DNA from: JBDSTZ01 sp039927975
GTDB taxonomy: Bacteria; Pseudomonadota; Gammaproteobacteria; Burkholderiales; Burkholderiaceae_D
NCBI GenBank assembly: GCA_039927975.1
Contig: JBDSTZ010000491.1
Span: forward strand, 1-19,469
Direction of reading: 5' to 3'
Length of the DNA: 19,469 bases
The notes under the pieces are model-generated. The model ran no database searches, was not told the origin of the DNA, and worked only from the letters and a program-made list of their open reading frames with translations. Positions 6,871-13,616 of the stretch are shown here, one piece after another; within the stretch, counting starts at the first letter, position 1; every line of letters starts with the position of its first letter. The translations under genes were made by a program, and so were the position numbers.

Positions 6871-7731
6871 GTGGACCATCCAGTTGCACGCATTGGCATC
6901 ACCTACCGCCGCATGACCGAGCACGATCTCGAGGCGGCGCACCGCCTGTCGCACGCCGTACGCTGGCCGCATCGCCTGCCGGACTGGCAGTTCGCCCACA
7001 GCCTCGGGATCGGCTATGTGGCCGAGACCGGAAAGACCGTGGTCGGCACCGTCCTGTGCTGGCATCACGGCGCCGACTACGCCACGCTCGGCATGTTCAT
7101 CGTTCATCCTGAGTGGCGCCGAAAAGGTGTCGGCCGCGCCTTGATTGCACGGGCGATGTCAGAACTTGGCGAGCGCAACGTAAGCCTGATGGCGACCGGA
7201 TCGGGCACCGCCCTGCATCAGGGACTCGGTTTCGAAGCGGCAGGCGCGATCCACCACCACCAGGGCAGCGCGTTCTGCCCGAAACTCATCGCCCTGGCGC
7301 CGGGAGAACGGATCCGGCCCCTCGGCTTGCGCGACCATGCCGAGCTGGCCGACTTGTACACGCGTGCTGCGGGCATGCCGCGCGCCGCTGTCATGGCGGC
7401 GCTGATGGAAGCGGCGGAGTGCGTCGTCATCGACCGCGACGATGAACTGCTCGGCTGCGCGGTACTGCGCCGCTACGGCCACGGTTATGCGATCGGACCG
7501 GTGCTTGCGCCCGACGCCGACCGCGCCAAGGCACTCATCAGCCACTGGGCCGGCACCTACACCGGCGCCTTCGTGCGCATCGACGTGCCGGCCGCCAGCG
7601 GCCTGTCGTCCTGGCTGGACGATTTGGGTCTGCTGCAAGTCGACACCGTCGTCACCATGGTGCGCGGCGCGCCGGCGCGGCCTGAAGGCGCGCTCAAGGT
7701 ATTCGCCATCGTCAACCAGTCGCTCGGCTGA
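6871..7731 (+). CDS. GNAT family acetyltransferase with second C-terminal acetyltransferase-like domain
   Basis: The start is GTG 6871, chosen because GGGAGAA lies 4 bp before it and the GNAT domain begins immediately (ITYRRMTEHDLEAA). The product is 286 residues. The first domain carries the acetyl-CoA binding motif MFIVHPEWRRKGVGRALI (R84-K-G-V-G88) and a GLGFEAAG beta-bulge segment. The second half (about 145-286) has LRDHAELADLY, the hydrophobic YAIGPVLAP strand and WLDDLGLLQVDTVVTMVRG, which fits the Acetyltransf_18 domain common after bacterial GNAT domains. It would transfer an acetyl group from acetyl-CoA to an amine; the acceptor is not predictable. It stands upstream of an amino-acid catabolism cluster, separated by 152 bp, so it may or may not belong to it. 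Confidence 0.85.
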   Translation: MDHPVARIGITYRRMTEHDLEAAHRLSHAVRWPHRLPDWQFAHSLGIGYVAETGKTVVGTVLCWHHGADYATLGMFIVHPEWRRKGVGRALIARAMSELGERNVSLMATGSGTALHQGLGFEAAGAIHHHQGSAFCPKLIALAPGERIRPLGLRDHAELADLYTRAAGMPRAAVMAALMEAAECVVIDRDDELLGCAVLRRYGHGYAIGPVLAPDADRAKALISHWAGTYTGAFVRIDVPAASGLSSWLDDLGLLQVDTVVTMVRGAPARPEGALKVFAIVNQSLG

Positions 7732-7848
7732 CGCTCCGGCGGCAGCGCCGGCGGCCCGCCGCAGAATATGCCGCCGAAAGCCAGAAAAAGACAATATCGT
7801 GCATGTGGCGCCGGCCCATTATGCGAGTAAGCGCTGGCCGCCCGGACC

Positions 7849-7854
7849 TATGAT
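7849..7854 (+). promoter_or_regulatory. Candidate -10 box of the aminotransferase gene
   Basis: TATGAT matches TATAAT at 5 of 6 positions, 30 bp before the ATG at 7884. No clear -35 hexamer is present. It overlaps the left arm of the inverted repeat at 7850-7885. Confidence 0.3.
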
Positions 7855-7885
7855 GGAAACCGACCAATCACCGGACTTCCATCAT
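7850..7885. promoter_or_regulatory. 9-bp perfect inverted repeat overlapping the aminotransferase start codon
   Basis: ATGATGGAA (7850-7858) and TTCCATCAT (7877-7885) are exact reverse complements separated by 18 bp; the right arm covers the first two bases of the start codon. CCG/CGG inside the loop (7860-7862 and 7872-7874) could extend the fold. The gene lacks a good Shine-Dalgarno sequence. The repeat could be a DNA operator or, if transcription begins upstream, an RNA hairpin masking the start codon. Confidence 0.5.
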
Positions 7886-9263
7886 GCCGACCTCCTCTCT
7901 CATCGATCTCGACCGCCAGCATCTGATCCACCCCGTCACCAACTTCCACGCCCACGAACAGCGCGGCGTGACGATTCTCGCCTCGGCCAAGGGCGCCTAT
8001 CTGCGCGACGCCGACGGCAATGAACTGCTCGACGCGTTCTCCGGCCTCTGGTGCGTGAACACCGGCTACGGCCACGAATCGATCGTGCGCGCCGCCACCG
8101 AACAAATGCAGCGCCTGCCCTACGCCACCGGCTATTTCAGCTTCGGCTCGGAGCCGGCGATCCGGCTCGCCGCCAGGCTGATCGAACTGGCACCGGCCTC
8201 GCTGCGCCGGGTCTACTTCACGCAAGGCGGATCGGACGCGGTCGACGCCGCCATCCGCTACATCAGCTACTACTACAACGCGCTGGGCAAGCCGGCCAAG
8301 AAGCACATCATCGCGCTCGAACGCGGTTACCACGGCTCGTCGGCCGTCGGCGCCGGCCTGACCGCACTGCCGGTGTTCCATCGCCATTTCGACCTGCCCA
8401 GGGAAAACCAGCATCACATCGCCTCGCCCTACCCCTACCGCAATCCGGCCGGCCAGGACGACGCGGCGATCATCGCCGCCTCGGTCGCCGCGCTGCGCGC
8501 CAAGGTGGCCGAACTGGGGGCCGACAATGTGGCCGCGTTCTTCTGCGAGCCGATCCAGGGTTCGGGCGGCGTGATCGTGCCGCCGGCCGGCTGGCTGCGC
8601 GCCATGCAGGACACCTGCCGCGCGCTCGGCATCCTGTTTGCGGTCGATGAAGTGATCACCGGCTTCGGCCGCACCGGCCCCTTGTTCGCCTGCCAGGCCG
8701 AAGGCGTCGAACCGGACCTGATGACGGTGGCCAAGGGCCTGACCGCCGGCTACGCGCCGATGGGCGCGCTGCTGATGTCGGAGGCGATCTACCAGGCCAT
8801 CGCCGACGGCGCCGGCGCCGATCTGCCGGTCGGCCATGGCCAGACCTACTCGGCCCATCCGGTCAGCGCCGCCATCGGCCTCGAAGTGCTGCGTCTGTAT
8901 CACGAGGGCGGACTGCTGGCCAACGGCGTCGCCCAGGAACCGCATTTCGCCGGCGGCCTGCGCGCCCTGCTCGCCCATCCGCTGGTCGGCGACGCGCGCA
9001 GTCGCGGCCTGCTTGGCGCGCTCGAACTGGTCGCCGACAAGCAGCGCAAGACGCGCTTCGACGCCGGCCTGCGCCTGAGCGAGCGGATCGCCGCCGCGGC
9101 CTACCGCAACCGCCTTATCTTCCGCGCGTTCGGCGACAACATCCTCGGCTTCGCGCCGGCGCTGTGCTACACCGCCGACGACTTCGCCCTGATGTTCGAA
9201 CGCCTGACGCGCACGCTCGACGAGGTGCTCGATCAGCCGGAGGTGCGGCGCGCCGTAGCGTGA
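7884..9263 (+). CDS. Class III (omega) PLP aminotransferase
   Basis: A 459-residue fold-type I, class III aminotransferase that moves a terminal amino group of a diamine or omega-amino acid to a keto acid, giving a semialdehyde. Visible features are NTGYGHESIV, the FTQGGSDAVDAAIR phosphate-binding segment, the YHGSS motif, FCEPIQGSGG, FAVDEVITGFGRTG (Asp255, pyridine nitrogen) and TVAKGLTAGYAPMGA (Lys284, Schiff base to PLP). Length is normal. By general character it resembles putrescine/omega-amino acid-pyruvate and diaminobutyrate (DoeD-like) transaminases rather than acetylornithine ones. Gene order (aminotransferase, Lrp regulator, dehydrogenase, semialdehyde dehydrogenase, deacylase) places it first in a catabolic run. 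Its ribosome-binding site is weak (CGGA) and an inverted repeat overlaps the start codon, so its translation or transcription may be controlled there. The amino donor is not readable from sequence. Confidence 0.92.
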   Translation: MPTSSLIDLDRQHLIHPVTNFHAHEQRGVTILASAKGAYLRDADGNELLDAFSGLWCVNTGYGHESIVRAATEQMQRLPYATGYFSFGSEPAIRLAARLIELAPASLRRVYFTQGGSDAVDAAIRYISYYYNALGKPAKKHIIALERGYHGSSAVGAGLTALPVFHRHFDLPRENQHHIASPYPYRNPAGQDDAAIIAASVAALRAKVAELGADNVAAFFCEPIQGSGGVIVPPAGWLRAMQDTCRALGILFAVDEVITGFGRTGPLFACQAEGVEPDLMTVAKGLTAGYAPMGALLMSEAIYQAIADGAGADLPVGHGQTYSAHPVSAAIGLEVLRLYHEGGLLANGVAQEPHFAGGLRALLAHPLVGDARSRGLLGALELVADKQRKTRFDAGLRLSERIAAAAYRNRLIFRAFGDNILGFAPALCYTADDFALMFERLTRTLDEVLDQPEVRRAVA

Positions 9264-9301
9264 AACAGACGCTGAAACCAGGCCACAGTTGATTTTATGC
9301 A

Positions 9302-9310
9302 TGCTACAAT
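9302..9310 (+). promoter_or_regulatory. Candidate extended -10 promoter of the Lrp/AsnC gene
   Basis: TGCTACAAT combines a TGn extension with TACAAT (5 of 6). It lies 48 bp before the ATG at 9358 in the 94-bp gap after the aminotransferase. No good -35 box is seen at standard spacing, which extended -10 promoters can tolerate. It suggests the regulator has its own transcript. Confidence 0.45.
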
Positions 9311-9357
9311 TTCCGCAGGCATTACTTGCAGCCGCACGGTGAAGGTCAGGGGAAAAT

Positions 9358-9858
9358 ATGCTAGGAAATGCGTTCAAGCTGGACCGGATCGACATCCGGA
9401 TTTTATCCCACCTACAGCAAAGTGGCCGGATAGCCAACGTTGATCTGGCAGACGCCGTGGGCCTCTCCCCCAGCCCCTGCCTGATCCGCGTCAAGCGCCT
9501 GGAAAAAGGCGGTTACGTCACCGGCTACGGCGCCCACGTCGAGATGGAGAAGATCGGCAACGTGCAGCTGGTCTTCACCCAGGTGACCTTGTCGGACCAC
9601 CGGCGCGAGGATTTCCTCAAGTTCGAGGCGGCCATCCGCAAGTTCGACGAGATCGTCGAATGCCACCTCGTCAGCGGCGGCTTCGATTATCTGCTCAAGT
9701 TCATCACCACCGGCGTGCTGCACTACCAGTCGATCATGGAAGACTTGCTCGACGCCCATATCGGAATCGAAAAGTACTTCAGCTATATCGTCATCAAGTC
9801 GCCTTTCACCAAAGGCTATTACCCCGTCGAAAAGCTGTACAGCCAGCAGCAAAGCTGA
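9358..9858 (+). CDS. Lrp/AsnC-family transcriptional regulator
   Basis: 166 residues, the normal size for a full Lrp protein. The N-terminal winged helix-turn-helix (about residues 8-60; KLDRIDIRILSHLQQSGRI, LADAVGLSPSPCLIRVKRLE) is followed by the RAM ligand-binding domain (about 70-150), with HRREDFLKFE and ECHLVSGGFDYLLKF. AGGGG precedes the ATG by 5 bp. The ECHLVSGG(Y/F)DYLLK signature is shared, in my recollection, with global Lrp/DadR-type regulators and with the AsnC/DoeX regulators of ectoine clusters. It probably responds to an amino acid and controls neighbouring operons; dadA-dadX at the right end and the surrounding + strand genes are the natural targets, but no binding site could be assigned. 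Confidence 0.93.
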   Translation: MLGNAFKLDRIDIRILSHLQQSGRIANVDLADAVGLSPSPCLIRVKRLEKGGYVTGYGAHVEMEKIGNVQLVFTQVTLSDHRREDFLKFEAAIRKFDEIVECHLVSGGFDYLLKFITTGVLHYQSIMEDLLDAHIGIEKYFSYIVIKSPFTKGYYPVEKLYSQQQS

Positions 9859-9971
9859 GCACGCCCGGCTGTCCGGGCGGCGCGGCATAAAATGCCGTCG
9901 CCGCCTTGAATTCACCACATCCAACCTCTTCGACCGGGGCATAACGCAGTATTCGCTCACCCGCATCGGGC

Positions 9972-9985
9972 TACCATGATTGGTA
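9972..9985. promoter_or_regulatory. Palindrome upstream of the tartrate dehydrogenase-like gene
   Basis: TACCATGATTGGTA is a perfect 5-4-5 inverted repeat, 23 bp before the chosen start. Its left half TACCAT may double as a -10 box. The layout suits an operator; which protein binds is unknown. Confidence 0.35.
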
Positions 9986-10008
9986 ACTCAACTGCTGCGG
10001 AAGCGTCC

Positions 10009-11097
10009 ATGAACCCCACATTCAATATTGCCGTCATCCCCGGCGACGGCATCGGCAAGCAAGTCATCCCGGAAGGCTTGCGCGTGCTCGAGGCCGCCGC
10101 GCAACGCTTCGGCATCACCCTCAATCTCACCCACATCGCGTGGGCCAGCAGCGACTACTACGCCCAGACCGGGCAGATGATGCCGGACGACTGGAAAGCC
10201 CAGCTTACCGGCATGGACGCGATCTTCTTCGGCGCGGTCGGCTGGCCCGACATCGTGCCCGACCATATCTCGCTGTGGGGCTCGCTGATCAAGTTCCGCC
10301 GCGAGTTCGACCAGTACATCAACCTGCGCCCGGTGCGCCTGTTCGAGGGCGTGCCCTGCCCGCTGGCCGGGCGCAAGCCGGGCGAGATCGACTTCGTGGT
10401 GGTGCGCGAAAACACCGAGGGCGAATACTCGGCGGTGGGCGGCATTTCGTACGAAGGCACCGAACGCGAAGTGGTGACCCAGCAGGCGGTCTTCTCGCGC
10501 CACGGCACCGACCGCGTGCTCAAATACGCGTTCGAGCTGGCGCGCCAGCGCCCGCGCAAGGAGCTCACCGTCGCTACCAAGAGCAATGGTATCGCCATCA
10601 GCATGCCGTGGTGGGATGGGCGCGCCGCCGCGATGGCCGCCAACTACCCTGACGTCGCCTGGGACAAGCAGCACGTCGACATCCTGTGCGCGCGCTTCGT
10701 GCTGCAGCCCCGGCGTTTCGACGTGGTGGTCGGCTCCAACCTGTTCGGTGACATCCTGTCCGACCTCGGGCCGGCCTGCACCGGCACCATCGGCCTCGCG
10801 CCGTCGGCCAGCATGAATCCCGAACGGGATTTTCCTTCGCTGTTTGAACCGGTGCACGGGTCGGCGCCCGACATCTACGGCAAGAACATCGCCAACCCGA
10901 TCGCCGCGATCTGGTCGGCCGCGCTGATGCTCGACTTCCTCGGCCATGGCCAGGGCGCCGGCCGCGCCGCCCACGACGCCATCCTCGGCGCGATCGAAAC
11001 CGTGCTGGCGCACGGCCCGCGCACGGGCGACCTTGGCGGCAGCGCCAGCACCACCGAACTCGGACAGGCCATCGCGGCCCTGGTCCAGGCAGCTTGA
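10009..11097 (+). CDS. Tartrate/D-malate dehydrogenase-family beta-decarboxylating dehydrogenase
   Basis: 362 residues of the isocitrate/isopropylmalate dehydrogenase superfamily: NAD- and metal-dependent oxidation of a 2-hydroxy acid, usually followed by decarboxylation. Motifs are IPGDGIG (10-16), INLRPVRLF, RENTEGEYSAVGG (Tyr140), ATKSNG (Lys191), VDILCARF, GSNLFGDILSDL (metal aspartates) and FEPVHGSAPDIYGKNIANP. GAVGWPDIVPDHISLWG and the lack of the leucine-pathway SxGxR pattern point to the TtuC/DmlA branch (tartrate or D-malate) rather than LeuB. The ATG at 10009 was preferred because GGAAG sits 5 bp upstream and the protein then begins as its family does; an in-frame ATG at 9976 has no ribosome-binding site. 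It is followed 26 bp downstream by the aldehyde dehydrogenase, so these are co-transcribed. Its role in amino-acid catabolism here is unclear; it may act on another hydroxy acid. Confidence 0.88.
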   Translation: MNPTFNIAVIPGDGIGKQVIPEGLRVLEAAAQRFGITLNLTHIAWASSDYYAQTGQMMPDDWKAQLTGMDAIFFGAVGWPDIVPDHISLWGSLIKFRREFDQYINLRPVRLFEGVPCPLAGRKPGEIDFVVVRENTEGEYSAVGGISYEGTEREVVTQQAVFSRHGTDRVLKYAFELARQRPRKELTVATKSNGIAISMPWWDGRAAAMAANYPDVAWDKQHVDILCARFVLQPRRFDVVVGSNLFGDILSDLGPACTGTIGLAPSASMNPERDFPSLFEPVHGSAPDIYGKNIANPIAAIWSAALMLDFLGHGQGAGRAAHDAILGAIETVLAHGPRTGDLGGSASTTELGQAIAALVQAA

Positions 11098-11123
11098 ATC
11101 AACCCCACCACACAGGATCCACC

Positions 11124-12605
11124 ATGTCACTGACTCTGACCCGTACCGAACTGATGTGTTCGGAAAACTTCATCAACGGCCGCTGGCAGGCCGCCCTGGC
11201 CGGCGCCCGTTACGCGGTGAGCGACCCGGCCAGCGGTGACGCCTTCATTGAGGTCGCCGACAGCGACGCGGCCGACGCCGGCGCCGCGCTCGACAGCGCC
11301 GCCGCCGCCTTCGAACCGTGGCGCGCCCGCAGCGCGCGCGAACGGGCCCAGCTCATCAAGCGCTGGCACGCGCTGATCATCGCCAACACCGAAGACCTGG
11401 CGCGCCTGATTTCGCGCGAACAGGGCAAGCCGCTGGCCGAAGCGCGCGGCGAGGTGGCCTACGGCGCCTCGTATGTCGAGTGGTTCGCCGAGGAGGCGGT
11501 GCGCGCCTACGGTGACATCATCCCCGAGCCGGTGCGCGGCAAGAAGCTGATGGTGTTCAAGGAGCCGGTCGGCGTGGTGGCCGCCGTCACGCCGTGGAAT
11601 TTTCCGCTGGCGATGATCGCCCGTAAAATCGCGCCGGCCCTGGCGGCCGGCTGCACGGTGGTGGCCAAGCCGGCCGAAGACACTCCGCTGACCGCGCTCG
11701 CGCTGGTCAGGCTGGCGCACGACGCCGGCATTCCGCCCTGCGTGATCAACCTGGTGACCGCCTCGCGCGCCAACACACCGGTGGTGGTCGGGGTCTGGCT
11801 GGCCGACGCGCGCGTGCGCAAGATCACCTTCACCGGTTCGACCGCGGTCGGCAAGGGCCTGGCGCGCGATTCGGCACCGACCCTCAAGAAGGTCTCGCTC
11901 GAACTGGGCGGCAACGCCCCCTTCATCGTGTTTGACGACGCCGATCTCGACGCCGCCGTCGACGGCCTGATGGCGGCCAAATTCCGCAATGGCGGTCAGA
12001 CCTGCGTCAGCCCCAACCGCGTGTATGTGCAGCGCGCGGTGTATGCCGATTTCGCCGCCAGGCTGACCGCCCGGGTGGCCGCGCTGAAAGTGGGGCCGGC
12101 CAGCGATCCCGACGCCCAGATCGGGCCGATGATCAACGCCCGCGCGCTCGACAAGATCGCCAGCCACATCGCCGACGCCCTGGCCCATGGCGCCACGCTG
12201 CTGACCGGCGGGCGCGGCCTGCAACCGGCCGGCACCACCGGCGCCACCTTCTATGCCCCGACCGTGCTGGGCGAGGCCAACCACGACATGCAGCTGGCGC
12301 ACGAAGAGACCTTCGGCCCGGTGGTCGCGCTGTTCCGCTTCGACGACGAGGAAGAGGTGATCGCCCAGGCCAACGCCACCCCGTTCGGGCTGGCCGCGTA
12401 CTTTTACGCGCGCGACATCGCACGGGTCTGGCGTGTCGCCGAGCGCCTCGAAACGGGCATCGTCGGCATCAACGAGGGCGCGCTGGCGTCCGAAGCGGCG
12501 CCGTTCGGCGGCGTCAAGGAATCCGGTTACGGGCGCGAAGGCTCGCGCCATGGCCTGGACGACTACATGCACACCAAGTACCTGTGCCTGGGAGGGATCA
12601 AATGA
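11124..12605 (+). CDS. NAD(P)-dependent aldehyde dehydrogenase, succinate-semialdehyde dehydrogenase-like
   Basis: 493 residues with a complete aldehyde dehydrogenase core: TPWNFP (Asn159), KPAEDTP, FTGSTAVGKG (235-244), LELGGNAPFIVFDDAD (Glu260, general base), NGGQTCVSPNRVYV (Cys294, nucleophile) and EETFGPV. NGRWQ, REQGKPLAEARGE and the C-terminal APFGGVKESGYGREGS are typical of the GabD branch. ATG 11124 has AGGA 6 bp upstream; a TTG overlapping the previous stop would add ten residues without support. It would oxidise the semialdehyde made by the upstream aminotransferase (succinate or aspartate semialdehyde). Oddity: the residue two after the nucleophile is Ser, where E. coli GabD has Cys (CVC), so the disulfide redox switch described for some SSADHs cannot form. 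It overlaps the next gene by ATGA, indicating translational coupling. Confidence 0.9.
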   Translation: MSLTLTRTELMCSENFINGRWQAALAGARYAVSDPASGDAFIEVADSDAADAGAALDSAAAAFEPWRARSARERAQLIKRWHALIIANTEDLARLISREQGKPLAEARGEVAYGASYVEWFAEEAVRAYGDIIPEPVRGKKLMVFKEPVGVVAAVTPWNFPLAMIARKIAPALAAGCTVVAKPAEDTPLTALALVRLAHDAGIPPCVINLVTASRANTPVVVGVWLADARVRKITFTGSTAVGKGLARDSAPTLKKVSLELGGNAPFIVFDDADLDAAVDGLMAAKFRNGGQTCVSPNRVYVQRAVYADFAARLTARVAALKVGPASDPDAQIGPMINARALDKIASHIADALAHGATLLTGGRGLQPAGTTGATFYAPTVLGEANHDMQLAHEETFGPVVALFRFDDEEEVIAQANATPFGLAAYFYARDIARVWRVAERLETGIVGINEGALASEAAPFGGVKESGYGREGSRHGLDDYMHTKYLCLGGIK

Positions 12606-13564
12606 GCGTGCCGGACACCTATCCGATCGAAGTCGACTTCCCCGCGCTCGACGCTTACGCGGCCGGTAACGCCGGCCTGCCCTACGTCTACACCTTCGAC
12701 AGCGGTGTCCCCGGCAAGCACACGATGATCAACGCCCTCACCCACGGCAACGAGGTGTGCGGCGCGATCGCCGTCAAGGCCCTGCTCGACGCCGGCCTGC
12801 GCCCGCGCCGGGGGCGCCTGACGCTGGCGTTTGCCAATGTCGAGGCGTATCAGCGCTTCGATCCCGCGCGCCCCGACGCTTCGCGTTTCGTCGACCAGGA
12901 TTTCAACCGCGTGTGGAACCCGGCCACGCTGGACGACGCCTCGCTCGACTCGAGCGAATTGCGGCGCGCGCGCGCGATGCGCCCGCTGATCGACAGCGTC
13001 GACTATCTGCTCGACCTGCATTCGATGCACGAGCGCAGCTCCCCGCTCAGCGTCTGCGGCCCGCTCGACAAGGGCATCGCGCTGGCGCTGCGGCTTGGCG
13101 CGCCGGCCGACATCGTCAGCGACCATGGCCATCCGGAAGGCCGGCGCCTGCGCGACTATGGCGACTTCGGTTCGCCATCGAGCGCCAGGAACGCCCTGCT
13201 GGTCGAATGCGGCCAGCACTGGGAAGCAGGCGCGGTGAAGGTCGCCCAGGATTGCTGCGCGCGCTTCCTGCTCCTGGCCGGCAATGTCGACGCCGGCGAC
13301 CTGCCGCAGGGCTGGATCGCACCGGCGCCAGGCACCCAGCGGGTCGTCAAGGTCACCGAACCGGTGGTCGCGGCGAGCACCGACTTTTCCTTCGCCGGCC
13401 CCTACACCGGCCTCGAAACCTTCGCCGACGCCGGCACCGTGATCGGCTGGAACGCCGGCCAGCCGGTGCGCACGCCCTACCCCGACTGCGTGCTGGTGAT
13501 GCCATCGCTGCGCCAGCTGCGCGCCGGCGTGACGGTGGTGCGCTTCGGCCAGCTGCTACGCTGA
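12602..13564 (+). CDS. AstE/aspartoacylase-family zinc deacylase
   Basis: 320 residues; its ATG overlaps the preceding TGA. The zinc-carboxypeptidase-like site is complete: ALTHGNE (His48, Glu51), DQDFNRVW substrate-binding segment, LLDLHSMHE (His140) and a candidate general base in LLVECGQHWE (Glu202), followed by a C-terminal beta domain. Members of this family remove an acyl group from an N-acyl amino acid (succinylglutamate, acetylaspartate, acetyl-diaminobutyrate). No astABCD genes are nearby, so arginine succinyltransferase catabolism is not supported. DHGHPEGRRLRDYGDFG is a conserved-looking block that I do not associate with characterised AstE or with ectoine EutE/DoeB, whose zinc motif reads NHGDEYEG. 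Substrate specificity is therefore open. It is the last gene of the + strand run and is followed by an intrinsic terminator. Confidence 0.88.
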   Translation: MSVPDTYPIEVDFPALDAYAAGNAGLPYVYTFDSGVPGKHTMINALTHGNEVCGAIAVKALLDAGLRPRRGRLTLAFANVEAYQRFDPARPDASRFVDQDFNRVWNPATLDDASLDSSELRRARAMRPLIDSVDYLLDLHSMHERSSPLSVCGPLDKGIALALRLGAPADIVSDHGHPEGRRLRDYGDFGSPSSARNALLVECGQHWEAGAVKVAQDCCARFLLLAGNVDAGDLPQGWIAPAPGTQRVVKVTEPVVAASTDFSFAGPYTGLETFADAGTVIGWNAGQPVRTPYPDCVLVMPSLRQLRAGVTVVRFGQLLR

Positions 13565-13574
13565 ACGAGGTTTT

Positions 13575-13616
13575 CGCCGGCGGCGCCCCGGCTTGCCGCC
13601 GGTGCGCCGTTTTTTT
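13575..13616 (+). terminator. Intrinsic terminator ending the + strand catabolic run
   Basis: A GC-rich stem (13575-13584 paired with 13595-13604, one wobble; an alternative pairing uses CGCCG at 13605-13609) is followed by seven T (13610-13616). It begins 10 bp after the deacylase stop. The last T is the first base of the stop codon of the convergent aspartase gene, so the convergent ends are packed together. Confidence 0.8.

Noticed and set aside
7884..13564. A complete ectoine degradation (doe/eut) operon
   Set aside because: No ectoine hydrolase (DoeA/EutD) is present and the deacylase lacks the EutE/DoeB NHGDEYEG motif. Kept only as a partial resemblance.
12602..13564. Assignment as astE of the arginine succinyltransferase pathway
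   Set aside because: No astA, astB, astC or astD partner in context. The family fits, but specificity does not follow.
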